This document shows positions 6,488 to 13,752 of a DNA stretch of 19,446 nucleotides, piece by piece. Below the pieces are notes generated by a model. The model was given only the letters and a program-made list of their open reading frames with translations, was not told the origin of the DNA and did no database searches. The stretch is taken from NCBI GenBank assembly GCA_946626785.1, contig CAMOUY010000038.1:1-19446 (forward strand). Reading direction: 5' to 3'. This DNA comes from UBA9732 sp003456855 (GTDB lineage Bacteria; Spirochaetota; Spirochaetia; Sphaerochaetales; Sphaerochaetaceae). How positions within the stretch are numbered: the stretch's first letter is position 1; each line of letters begins with the position of its first letter. A program made the translations under genes and the position numbers.

Positions 6488-8236
6488 TCAGTTCCCGGAC
6501 TTTCCGCGCCTTCCCCTGACGGTCTTGAGCACCACAAGGACCAGACCACAGGCCAGGATGGCCCAGGAGATCCAGACGCAGATGTGTGCGCTCAGGTCCA
6601 CAGTGTTTGTGTACAGGGTGGTTCCGTAGGTCTCACCGCTGTAGACAGGGACATCCCAGATCTTCCAGCCCATCTTGAACGGGGTCATCTCGCCCTGGAT
6701 GGTTCCGTCAGGGGTGATCAGGCAGGTCATGCCGCTGTTCGTTCCGCGCAGGGTGGTTCTTCTGTTCTCAACCGATCTGAAGACCGCCATGGCCATGTGC
6801 TGGCGCTCTGCGGCCTCTGAGCCTGACCATGAGTCGTTGGTCATGTTGATCAGCAGGTCGGCTCCGTTGGCGATGAAGCCGGCGCAGACGTCACCGAAGA
6901 CGTCCTCGAAGCAGATAGGCGTCGAGAACGTGATGCCGTTGGAGGTCTCGAAGACCACAGGCTCCGTGCCCTTCTCCCACCAGTGGTAGTCGTTGGCCTT
7001 GAGCAGGTTGTACAGCCAAGGAAGCTGCTTCTCATACGGGAAGTGCTCCGTGAACGGCACAAGGTGCTGCTTCAGGTACTGGGTCTTGATCTCACCGTCA
7101 TCGAACAGGATTACGGAGTTGTAGTCCTTCTTGTTCCAGTTGCCTTCCTCGTCGTAAGGCGGCAGGCTCTCGTCCTTTATTGTGCTGGACGGGTTTCCGG
7201 TGAGAAGCGGGATGCCAAGCTCGGTTCCGAACTTGACGAACTCGTTGACCAGCTCCTGGATCTTGCGCAGGTAGTCGAACGAGGCGCCCTCATCATTGCC
7301 TGTGTACGGATAGTTGGTGTACCAGTCGACGGACGGGACGAAGGCCGTCTCGGACCAGACGATCAGGTCCGGCTTCTGAAGCATGGCCTCAAGGGACATC
7401 TTCTCCAGATTGATGAAGTTCCTCTTGTAGGTGTCATAGCCTCCCTTCCAGGAGTCGGCGTTGTGCTGCACCGTGGCTACACGGAAGGAGCTGTCCTCCT
7501 CGGCCTTCTTCCAGAAGTTCAGTGTGATGATGCCGTAGATGACCTGTGCAAGCACCAGAACCACATAGATGATCAATGTCACCTTGTGGAAGAGAATGTG
7601 CTTCCAGAGGCCCTCTGAGTGCTCTGTGCGGGTCTTGCTGAAATGGTCGCAGCACCAGTTGCCCAAGAACGCCTGCGGCAGGGTCATCATGAAGGTCAGG
7701 CCCCAGATGCCGAACAGGTCGCAGAACTGGATCAGAACCTTGTAGTTGTAGAATGCATAGGCCACTGTCCCGTATGGGTAGCCTGCGAACCAGCTCTGTG
7801 AGAGATAGGCGTATGCAACCCAGAAGATCGACTGGATAACATGCACAAGGCGGCCCTTCAGGACATCGCCAAGCCATCTGTCCGCAGCCTTCAGGGCAAA
7901 GAACAGAGGCACCATCTCGGCACCCTTGATTATGGTTACTATCAGGATGGCGAAGGGATGGAACGATGTAAGCCAGTAGTTGAAAATGGAATAGTAGACG
8001 AATCCGAAAAGGAATCCGTACGCCCCCACCAGCTTCCAGCTTGTGTTCTTGATGACGGCGAACACAGGGATGAGCGCTATCATCGAGAGCATTCCGAATC
8101 CGGTCTTGGACAGGAAGCTCGGATGGGCCATTGAGAGTACAAATGCGGACACTAACAACAGAACAACCTCAGAGCATACTGTTCTGAGGTTGCGCCTGCG
8201 TAGAACCTTATCGTTTACGCTTAATATGTTTTTCAT
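6488..8236 (-). CDS. lnt: Apolipoprotein N-acyltransferase
   Basis: Lnt performs the last step of lipoprotein maturation, adding a third acyl chain from a phospholipid to the N-terminal cysteine of diacylglyceryl-apolipoproteins in the inner membrane. Several hydrophobic helices fill the first ~240 residues. A nitrilase domain follows, with the catalytic triad visible as Glu in IVWSETAF (~296), Lys in YLKQHLVPFTE (~389) and Cys in STPICFEDVFG (~442); a last membrane helix (HICVWISWAILACGLVLVVL) precedes a basic tail. At 582 residues it is ~70 longer than E. coli Lnt, mostly in the nitrilase domain. ATG at 8236 is used; a TTG at 8248 would add four residues, and neither has a good ribosome binding site. 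It follows HU by 28 bases and ends at a strong terminator. The lnt-rho neighbourhood agrees with what I recall for Treponema. Confidence 0.95.
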   Translation of the reverse strand: MKNILSVNDKVLRRRNLRTVCSEVVLLLVSAFVLSMAHPSFLSKTGFGMLSMIALIPVFAVIKNTSWKLVGAYGFLFGFVYYSIFNYWLTSFHPFAILIVTIIKGAEMVPLFFALKAADRWLGDVLKGRLVHVIQSIFWVAYAYLSQSWFAGYPYGTVAYAFYNYKVLIQFCDLFGIWGLTFMMTLPQAFLGNWCCDHFSKTRTEHSEGLWKHILFHKVTLIIYVVLVLAQVIYGIITLNFWKKAEEDSSFRVATVQHNADSWKGGYDTYKRNFINLEKMSLEAMLQKPDLIVWSETAFVPSVDWYTNYPYTGNDEGASFDYLRKIQELVNEFVKFGTELGIPLLTGNPSSTIKDESLPPYDEEGNWNKKDYNSVILFDDGEIKTQYLKQHLVPFTEHFPYEKQLPWLYNLLKANDYHWWEKGTEPVVFETSNGITFSTPICFEDVFGDVCAGFIANGADLLINMTNDSWSGSEAAERQHMAMAVFRSVENRRTTLRGTNSGMTCLITPDGTIQGEMTPFKMGWKIWDVPVYSGETYGTTLYTNTVDLSAHICVWISWAILACGLVLVVLKTVRGRRGKSGN

Positions 8237-8264
8237 TGGATTTGTCAAAATCAGCTAGAAATCC

Positions 8265-8573
8265 TCAGTCTTCCTGGCGAAGATTCCAGACGAAGTCCTT
8301 GAGCTCCTTTCCTGGGCGGAAAACAGCTACTCCGTGAGTATCGACAGCGACAAGCTCTCCAGTCTTTGGATTGCGAGCCTTCTCTCTGCCCTTGCGTGTT
8401 CTGACCTCGAAGGTTCCGAATCCGCGGAGCTCGATGATCTTCTCGTCCTTCAGTCCATCCTTGACTTCCTCGAAGAACTCGTCAACGATCTGGTGAATGT
8501 CATTTCTATTGATTCCAAGCTTGTCATGGAGATGCTCGATGATTGCAGCTTTGGTAAGTTTTGTCTTTTCCAT
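8265..8573 (-). CDS. hup: HU family DNA-binding protein
   Basis: The 102-residue product carries the full HU/IHF signature: KAAIIEHLHDKLG helix 1, then ELRGFGTFEVRTRKGREKARNPKTGE (~48-73), whose arms insert into the minor groove, and the closing VAVFRPGKELKDF. Its role is nucleoid compaction and DNA bending. It is about 10 residues longer than E. coli HU at the C-terminus (VWNLRQED). The start is ATG at 8573; the region upstream has only a weak GGGG site 8 bases away. A TACAAT hexamer ~30 bases upstream could be the -10 of a local promoter, but no good -35 accompanies it, so read-through from rpsT (47 bases away) is the simplest source of transcript. Confidence 0.93.
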   Translation of the reverse strand: MEKTKLTKAAIIEHLHDKLGINRNDIHQIVDEFFEEVKDGLKDEKIIELRGFGTFEVRTRKGREKARNPKTGELVAVDTHGVAVFRPGKELKDFVWNLRQED

Positions 8574-8620
8574 AAGTGTTACCCCACTGTTTCTCTTAAT
8601 TGTATCTTTTCAGGTATGAC

Positions 8621-8878
8621 TCAAGCCATCTTGTTGAACTTGAGAGCCATTCTGGACTTCTTTCTGTCAGCTGTGTTGTGATGTACAACGCCCTTGTTGA
8701 CTGCTGAATCCATGAGCTTGAAAGAAAGCTTCATCTGCTTCTCTGCCTCGTCCTTGTTGCCAGCCTCAACTGCTGCGTCAAAAGCCTTGATGGCTGTGCG
8801 GAACTGGCTCTTTGTCTCACGGTTTCTGAGTCTTCTGGCCTTGTTCTCACGATCTCTCTTATCTGCGGAACGATTCAC
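8621..8878 (-). CDS. rpsT: 30S ribosomal protein S20
   Basis: The product is basic and helical, with S20 landmarks: NRSADKRDRENKARRLRNR at the N-terminus, KSQFRTAIKAFDAAVE in the middle, and GVVHHNTADRKKSRMALKFN at the C-terminus. It binds 16S rRNA helices 9 and 44. The reading frame also has a TTG at 8890, but that TTG is part of the TTGGAGG Shine-Dalgarno itself. The GTG at 8878, five bases downstream of GGAGG, is therefore the likely start and gives 85 residues, the normal family length. A non-ATG start is notable because E. coli rpsT also uses a weak start (UUG) in its autogenous control. Candidate promoters lie at 8958-8986 and in the A/T-rich stretch just upstream. Confidence 0.93.
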   Translation of the reverse strand: MNRSADKRDRENKARRLRNRETKSQFRTAIKAFDAAVEAGNKDEAEKQMKLSFKLMDSAVNKGVVHHNTADRKKSRMALKFNKMA

Positions 8879-8957
8879 GGTAACCTCCAAATATCTTTAA
8901 TAAGATAAATAATTTATTTCAAATTTCAACATCGCAGGAAAATCGCGACGCTTACCA

Positions 8958-8986
8958 AACATATCACAGTCCTTAAAACTGGTCAA
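8958..8986 (-). promoter_or_regulatory. Candidate sigma70 promoter of rpsT
   Basis: On the minus strand TTGACC (8986-8981) is followed after 17 bases by TATGTT (8963-8958), giving a leader of about 70 bases. A second A/T-rich candidate (TTGAAA with TATCTT 16 bases later) lies closer to the gene. Either or both could act. Confidence 0.5.
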
Positions 8987-9000
8987 TACAACACTTTAAT

Positions 9001-10149
9001 TCAATTTGTCAAAAACTCGTCAATAAAGCGTTGCGAGACCTCCCATCTGGCCTTCTCGTGGTTGAAGTAAAGCTCATCACGAGGAATGACCAGCTGCCTT
9101 CCCTCAGGCCCGGAAACCGTCATCATGTGCGACAGGATGTTGATTTCCGTCACCTTGAACATGTCTCCGGCTATCTTCAGCCTGCTTCCCTCTGCCGGGT
9201 AGGCCTGCTTCTCCTCCACGTAGAAATCATATTCGTAGCTGAGACAGCAAAGAAGCCTTCCGCACGGTCCTGAGATCTTCATGGAGTTCAGCGACAGGTT
9301 CTGCTCCTTGGCCATCTTGATGGTCACAGGCTTCAGCTTGTCCGAGACGCAGTGGCAGCAGAAGTCCCTGCCGCAGACCGCAAGCCCGCCCAGGACCCTG
9401 GCCTCGTCACGCACGCCAATCTGCCTGAGCTCGATTCTCATCCTGAAGACCGACACAAGGTCCTTGACCAGGTCCCTGAAGTCGACTCTGTCCTCTGCGG
9501 TGAAGAAGAAAAGCACCTTGGGCTCGCAAAGCAGGAAGTGGGCCGTCACCAGCTTCATCTCCAGGTTGTGCTTGGCGATCTTCTCGCGGCAGATGCGGAT
9601 GGCATCCTTCTCCTCTTCCTTGTTGTCCGTGTAGCGCTGGATCTCCTCCGGGGATGCCATGTGGGATATCCACTCCACGTCCCCGTCGACCTCCACCATC
9701 TCAGGCTCCTTGTAGGCCTGGTCCCAAAGCCCAGCCTCGTCGATCTCTGGGTCATCGGGCTCGATGGTCTCCTGCCTCTCCGACACAATCTCAAAGGTCG
9801 GCACCGGCCCCATGTTCAGACTCTGCCCGTCGGTCTCCACGATCACATCGCCGTCCTCGATCATTCCCGAGGCCTCAAGCTCGTCATCGTCTTCCTTCGG
9901 TGTGGGTCCGAAATGGCAGGCGCCAAGGCAGCTTCTGCACCCAGCCTGGTAGTCGTCATTGCTGAGCGATGCCGCCGAGCCCACCACGACGCCCATGTCC
10001 AGGCCGTACCTTGTAGGCGACACGACATAGGTTCCCGGGTAGAAGACGCTCTCGGATGCGCAGATCGTCAGGTCGTTGCTGCTTGGAGTCTTAACCAGAT
10101 ATATGTAAGCCCTCTGGGGCTGTTCATTCTTCTTGTCTTTTTCTTTCAT
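9001..10149 (-). CDS. PSP1 domain protein, RicT (YaaT)-like
   Basis: The 382-residue protein ends in a PSP1 C-terminal domain. It shows EMKLVTAHFLLCEPKVLFFFTAEDRVDFRDLVKDL, then RQIGVRDEARVLGGLAVCGRDFCC with clustered cysteines (259, 264, 265, 267), and SGPCGRLLCCLSYEYDFY (Cys296, 301, 302). In B. subtilis RicT these cysteines hold a [4Fe-4S] cluster, and the Ric complex adjusts RNase Y and mRNA maturation; I infer a related cytoplasmic role only by homology. Unusual here is an insertion of about 85 residues (~85-170) rich in Asp/Glu that splits the N-terminal part, preceded by CRSCLGAC (Cys71, 74, 78), a further possible metal site. The ATG at 10149 has no Shine-Dalgarno; a promoter just upstream would make the message almost leaderless. 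It follows the thioesterase gene by 33 bases. Confidence 0.85.
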   Translation of the reverse strand: MKEKDKKNEQPQRAYIYLVKTPSSNDLTICASESVFYPGTYVVSPTRYGLDMGVVVGSAASLSNDDYQAGCRSCLGACHFGPTPKEDDDELEASGMIEDGDVIVETDGQSLNMGPVPTFEIVSERQETIEPDDPEIDEAGLWDQAYKEPEMVEVDGDVEWISHMASPEEIQRYTDNKEEEKDAIRICREKIAKHNLEMKLVTAHFLLCEPKVLFFFTAEDRVDFRDLVKDLVSVFRMRIELRQIGVRDEARVLGGLAVCGRDFCCHCVSDKLKPVTIKMAKEQNLSLNSMKISGPCGRLLCCLSYEYDFYVEEKQAYPAEGSRLKIAGDMFKVTEINILSHMMTVSGPEGRQLVIPRDELYFNHEKARWEVSQRFIDEFLTN

Positions 10150-10158
10150 TACAGGTGG

Positions 10159-10186
10159 ATATGATATCTTAAGAAATCCTTTTCAA
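10159..10186 (-). promoter_or_regulatory. Possible promoter giving a near-leaderless PSP1 mRNA
   Basis: On the minus strand TTGAAA (10186-10181) is followed after 16 bases by TCATAT (10164-10159). Transcription would start about 2-4 bases before the ATG at 10149. The -35 overlaps the thioesterase stop codon. Confidence 0.35.
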
Positions 10187-10920
10187 CAAGACTCGTGCAC
10201 TATCCTCACGTCAATTGCGATGTTCCCGTCGCTCTTGATCTGGAAGTCCATGGTGTTCTCGTCGATGTCCCGCCTGTACACACCGAGCTCGTGGCCCTCG
10301 TAGCACTCGTGGCGGTACTGGATCTCGAAGTCAACGATCCTTCGCGATGAAAAGAATTCAGGTGTCAGCGCATTGAGGATATAACGCACGTACACCACGT
10401 TGTTGACATGGTTGCTGTAGTCGATGTCCGACAGCCTGAAATGGTCCGTGTAGACCAGATTCTCCTCCCCGAGCTCCTCCTTGATGCGGAAGAAGCGAAG
10501 CGGAAGCGACTCGCTCACGTACTCCATGTCCTGAGGATAGGCCAGAGTATCGATTCTACGAGGCTCACGAGAAGAAGCGTCGATGACGAACAGCTCCTGC
10601 CTCGCCACGAACGAGAGCGAGGAGCCCGACACGAACGATGTATCAAGCTCGGTCTTGTACCCATGCGTCTTGATGGTTCCGGTGACACCTGAGATCCTGT
10701 CGTTCCAGACAGGTACGCGGACGAAATGCAGCCTTGTCTTGGTGATGACCCAAAGTGCGTTGTCCCTCTCCTTGCACGAGATGTTGTCACACGCGAACGT
10801 CTTGAAATACTCGGTGTTCATCTCCTGCACGATCGATGTGGCATTGACCAGATCCAGCTTCAGCCACCTGTCAGCCTGTGAATATGTTATATCGAAATCC
10901 CTTCTGTACTCGTACTTCAT
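10183..10920 (-). CDS. Acyl-ACP thioesterase (FatA/FatB family)
   Basis: The 245-residue protein has the double hot-dog layout of bacterial acyl-ACP thioesterases, which release free fatty acids from acyl carrier protein. The second hot-dog contains the catalytic signature LSDIDYSNHVNNVVYVRYI (~163-181), with the Asn and His (170, 171) of the family's active site. The first hot-dog has the expected WVITKTRLHFVRVPVWND (57-74) strand-turn. The last strand pair is VDFEIQYRHECYEGHELGV. The start is set at ATG 10920. A GTG at 10947 is also in frame, but the best promoter (TCGACA/TACAAT) would start transcription at about 10921, so the longer form is unlikely. It is the last gene of the minus-strand core block. 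Confidence 0.85.
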   Translation of the reverse strand: MKYEYRRDFDITYSQADRWLKLDLVNATSIVQEMNTEYFKTFACDNISCKERDNALWVITKTRLHFVRVPVWNDRISGVTGTIKTHGYKTELDTSFVSGSSLSFVARQELFVIDASSREPRRIDTLAYPQDMEYVSESLPLRFFRIKEELGEENLVYTDHFRLSDIDYSNHVNNVVYVRYILNALTPEFFSSRRIVDFEIQYRHECYEGHELGVYRRDIDENTMDFQIKSDGNIAIDVRIVHESC

Positions 10921-10927
10921 GAAGGCG

Positions 10928-10956
10928 ATTGTAAACAAAACCCCCACAAGTGTCGA
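10928..10956 (-). promoter_or_regulatory. Promoter of the acyl-ACP thioesterase, probable leaderless start
   Basis: On the minus strand TCGACA (10956-10951) is followed after 17 bases by TACAAT (10933-10928). The expected transcription start is about one base before the ATG at 10920, which fits the lack of any Shine-Dalgarno there. Confidence 0.55.
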
Positions 10957-10990
10957 TGGACAAAAGGAGAGAGTTGCTCAACCAACACGC

Positions 10991-11019
10991 TTGATTTTGT
11001 ATATATCCAAGTATATACT
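10991..11019 (+). promoter_or_regulatory. vapBC promoter with overlapping operator
   Basis: TTGATT (10991-10996), 17-base spacer, TATACT (11014-11019). A perfect inverted repeat GTATATA (10999-11005) / TATATAC (11012-11018) with a 6-base centre covers the spacer and the -10. This is the typical position for autorepression by a VapBC complex. Confidence 0.75.
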
Positions 11020-11045
11020 TTACATGGCAAAGGAGAGACGAGCAC

Positions 11046-11276
11046 ATGGAGACAGCCAAGATATTCACAAATGGAGGAAGCCAGGCAGTCAGGCTTCCAA
11101 AGAACTGCAGGTTCAAGGAGGACGAGGTGATAGTCAAGAAAATCGGTGACTCCGTACTTCTCATGTCAAAGGACAACCCGTGGTCTGCGATGATGGCAGG
11201 CCTTGAGCTGTTCACAGATGATTTCCTGAACGATGGAATTGAAGACCTTCCGGTGCAGGAGAGACCTGCTCTGTGA
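11046..11276 (+). CDS. vapB: VapB-type antitoxin (AbrB/MazE-fold, SpoVT-like)
   Basis: The 76-residue protein begins METAKIFTNGGSQAVRLPKNCRF, the swapped-hairpin DNA-binding fold of VapB antitoxins. Its C-terminal part (WSAMMAGLELFTDDFLNDGIEDLPVQERPAL) is the acidic/aromatic tail that normally threads into the toxin active site. AGGAG lies 10 bases before the ATG. It overlaps vapC by four bases (GTGA), which couples their translation. With VapC it should bind the inverted repeat over its own promoter. It is the first plus-strand gene after the minus-strand core block and marks the start of accessory DNA. Confidence 0.9.
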   Translation: METAKIFTNGGSQAVRLPKNCRFKEDEVIVKKIGDSVLLMSKDNPWSAMMAGLELFTDDFLNDGIEDLPVQERPAL

Positions 11277-11671
11277 AGTACCTTCTGGATACAAACATCA
11301 TCATCTATGCAAAGAACAAGAGACCTGAGTCCGTCCTCAATAAACTGAGAAGCTTCACACCATCAGACCTTTGCATATCCTCGATAACAATGGCGGAGCT
11401 TGAATATGGAATCGCCAGAAGCTCAAGACCGGACCAGAACAGACTGGCCCTGTCCCTCTTCCTGTCAGGCATTGAGATACTCCCCTTTGACGAGAAGGCT
11501 GCAAGAGAATACGGAGAGATCAGAAAGAGCCTTGCGGAGAGAGGAGCACCAATCGGAGCCAACGACCTTCTGATTGCTGCCCATGCCAGATCACTTGATC
11601 TGACCCTGGTCACCAACAACTCAAAGGAATTCGAACGCATTGAGGACCTGAAAATCGAGAATTGGGTATAA
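11273..11671 (+). CDS. vapC: VapC-type PIN-domain ribonuclease toxin
   Basis: The 132-residue PIN domain has the full acidic set: Asp6 in YLLDTNIIIY, Glu42 in MAELEYGIARS, Asp98 in IGANDLLIAAHA, and the terminal VTNNSKEF (112-119) with Asn at the fourth position. VapC toxins are Mg-dependent RNases that usually cut initiator tRNA or the sarcin-ricin loop. The start is GTG at 11273, overlapping the vapB stop. Length and motifs are intact, so the pair is probably active. No terminator was clear downstream. Confidence 0.92.
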   Translation: MKYLLDTNIIIYAKNKRPESVLNKLRSFTPSDLCISSITMAELEYGIARSSRPDQNRLALSLFLSGIEILPFDEKAAREYGEIRKSLAERGAPIGANDLLIAAHARSLDLTLVTNNSKEFERIEDLKIENWV

Positions 11672-11728
11672 AAAGAGATGTTTCAGCCCTACGGCGTGGG
11701 AGGATGCATATAACAAAGAGGTAGTGGC

Positions 11729-12062
11729 TTAGGAATTCTTTAGATTCTTAAGAAACTGTCTTGATGGGATTAGTGTGGCAGATGAATTGGACACACTTTG
11801 TTCGAGCTCTTGGAGATCTTTCTGATATTGAACTATTTTCTGGAAAGAAGCATCCATCGCTTCCTGATAGTTTTTCAGATTGGTTGCATTATCGTCTTCG
11901 CTGACAGCATAGAATTCCTTGACAAGAAGATCTACCGCAAATGCTACAACTCTTTGGGCAAATTCAGGATCAATGTCAGTAAAACTAACAGAAAGAACAT
12001 TTGTCGCATCATCGACATTTATAGAAAGTCTTTTATCTAATTCTTGCCAATTGAAAAAACGG
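11729..12062 (-). pseudogene. Relic of a Wzz/GumC-like polysaccharide chain-length determinant protein
   Basis: Although no start codon is present, the minus strand is open here and reads QELDKRLSINVDDATNVLSV, then SFTDIDPEFAQRVVAFAVDL and LVKEFYAVSEDDNATNLKNY, then a helical QKIVQYQKDLQELEQ, ending ...FLKNLKNS and a stop at 11729. The 'DIDPEFAQRVV' segment followed by a coiled coil is what I know from periplasmic Wzz/GumC-type proteins. Both the N-terminal membrane helix and the C-terminal helix of such a protein are missing, so it is an internal fragment. It abuts the end of the helicase gene (12091) and shares the strand of the core genes, so it may be a piece of the locus into which the accessory genes came. 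The family call is by eye only. Confidence 0.5.
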
Positions 12063-12090
12063 AGGTTTATCCACTTCCGGCATGGATGGG

Positions 12091-13647
12091 TCAGCTGTCC
12101 TTCAGCTTCCTCTCGAAGACCTTTCCGATCTGTTGCATGACAATCCAGTAGTTCCTCATGCCTGCGGAGGTGGAATTGCAGATGTTCCTGACTATGATCT
12201 TTCTGTCCAGAGCGAAATCAAACCGCATTAGCCCGCGTTCCATGGCTTTCTCCAAGGCGGCGAATTGAGATGATGAGGCTTTGCCCTTCAGGGATTCAAG
12301 CACTTCTTCGCATAGACTATCATAATCAGGACAATTAAAGGTGCCACCTTCAAAACGGGCGTGCATGACCGTCGTCATGTCCGGATAATCCACCAGGAAC
12401 TCAGGGCTTTCTATCGTAGCCTCTGCATGTATGTAATAGAGTTCCGCAAGACTCTTGCCCTCGTGCTTCCTGATCACCCGTCCAAGACGCTGGATCCGCT
12501 GTCTTTCGCTCTCTGTGTTTGACAGGAATATCCCGACCTCTGCGTTCGGCACATCCAGCCCCTCATCCAGAGCCTTGCATGCAATAAGCACCCTGTAGTT
12601 CCCGATGCGGAAATTGTATAGAGTCGCTTTGCGCACCTCTTCAGGGAGACAGCTGTGATACAGCCCCACACATCCAGGATATCTGTCGTTCAGAAGCAGG
12701 AATATTTCGTCTGCCTGGTCTATGAACTCCGAGAAGACCATTATCTTCTTCCCTGCATCAACACGGTTCATGAGGCAATCGATGCATCTGAGACGCTGGT
12801 CCGCGTTTTTGATTATGGCTCTTCTGCGCAGAATCATCATCTTGAAACCTTCGACTCTGCTGTCCTGTCCGGGCAGGTTCATGCGTTCTATGAGTCTTAT
12901 CTTCTCAGTGATGGGGATGTCCGGACGTTTCATGATGGATTCGTAGTTTTTGTACATGTACTGCATGGCCAAGGTTATCTTATCACAGAGTTCCGCATAC
13001 TCATCCATCTCTCCGCCGGACAGAGAGATCGATATGTTATAGATGCCGAATCTGCTTATGACCATGTCCCCTACAGCATCGGGGACAGAATACTTGTAGA
13101 TTATGTTGCCAAGGACCTCCTGCATCTTTGAAGGAGGTTCGGAGGTGACTTCTGTTGCGGAGAGACCCATTGAGAACAGCAGATCCCGCCTGTAATGCGG
13201 CGATTCCGTGAAATCGAAGATCCTTGAATTGGCCCTGCTGGCATAGTGATGGTATTCATCCGCTATGATCAGTACGGGTCTGCCCTCCTGCATCATAGAA
13301 ACCACATTGCCTGCAAGTGCATCTCTGGCGGAGTTCACTACGTATACTATGACTTTGGCCGCGGGATGGGGCCTCAGACCAGAGAAGCAGAGACCGATGT
13401 CTGCTGCATCAAAGCCGGCCTTCCGCAACGAATCCTTCCATTGCAGTGCAATGGCAGTCTGGGGGACCACAATCCGGAGGAGGAGATTCCCGCCGGTTTC
13501 ATTGTGCAGCTCCTTTGCAGCAGACAGGGCAAGATGCGTCTTTCCCGTGCCTGTGGCTGCAATGACAATGCCCCTGCAATTGTTTTCATGCCATGCTCGC
13601 TTGCAGTCAGCCTGCCATCTGTAGTCCGTGATTCCCGCTTTGTCCAT
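12091..13647 (-). CDS. SF2 DEAD/DEAH-type helicase (ResIII/XPB-like), putative defence cassette component
   Basis: The 518-residue protein carries all the core SF2 motifs: a Q-like ITDYRWQADC near the N-terminus, Walker A ATGTGKT (31-37), IVVPQTAIALQW (59-70), DEYH (130-133), GLSATEV with SAT (161-167), KALDEGLDVPNAEVGIFL (358-375) and QRLGRVIR (386-393). There is no nuclease domain; ~110 C-terminal residues after motif VI are unassigned. It would be an ATP-driven DNA or RNA translocase. ATG at 13647 is chosen since a TATAAT-like -10 (13689-13684) lies ~40 bases upstream; an in-frame GTG at 13734 would extend it by 29 residues. No clear Shine-Dalgarno precedes either. It diverges from the three-gene plus-strand operon starting at 13753, which suggests joint function. 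It could alternatively be an unrelated restriction-type helicase. Confidence 0.85.
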   Translation of the reverse strand: MDKAGITDYRWQADCKRAWHENNCRGIVIAATGTGKTHLALSAAKELHNETGGNLLLRIVVPQTAIALQWKDSLRKAGFDAADIGLCFSGLRPHPAAKVIVYVVNSARDALAGNVVSMMQEGRPVLIIADEYHHYASRANSRIFDFTESPHYRRDLLFSMGLSATEVTSEPPSKMQEVLGNIIYKYSVPDAVGDMVISRFGIYNISISLSGGEMDEYAELCDKITLAMQYMYKNYESIMKRPDIPITEKIRLIERMNLPGQDSRVEGFKMMILRRRAIIKNADQRLRCIDCLMNRVDAGKKIMVFSEFIDQADEIFLLLNDRYPGCVGLYHSCLPEEVRKATLYNFRIGNYRVLIACKALDEGLDVPNAEVGIFLSNTESERQRIQRLGRVIRKHEGKSLAELYYIHAEATIESPEFLVDYPDMTTVMHARFEGGTFNCPDYDSLCEEVLESLKGKASSSQFAALEKAMERGLMRFDFALDRKIIVRNICNSTSAGMRNYWIVMQQIGKVFERKLKDS

Positions 13648-13679
13648 AGCTGGATGATACCATCTGAACGGCTCTCGTT

Positions 13680-13690
13680 CTATATTATAG
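13680..13690. promoter_or_regulatory. Palindromic A/T-rich element in the divergent cassette promoter region
   Basis: CTATATTATAG is a perfect 5-bp-arm palindrome with a one-base centre. Read on the minus strand it contains TATAAT (13689-13684), a consensus -10 for the helicase; on the plus strand TATATT/TATTAT could serve the operon at 13753. Neither direction has a good -35, so this may be an activator-dependent or weak shared promoter. Confidence 0.4.
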
Positions 13691-13752
13691 TTCTGTTCAA
13701 ATGGAGATAAATGAATTAGAATTGCAAGAAACACTGGTAGCAGAGGAGTGAA

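Noticed and set aside
11690..11728. Possible vapC terminator or repeat after the stop codon
   Set aside because: No stable stem followed by a T-run could be drawn in this stretch.
11798..12040. 80-residue plus-strand frame between vapC and the helicase
   Set aside because: It has no ribosome binding site and an odd composition (Ile/Phe/Arg/Lys). It overlaps the minus-strand Wzz-like relic, which explains the open frame better.
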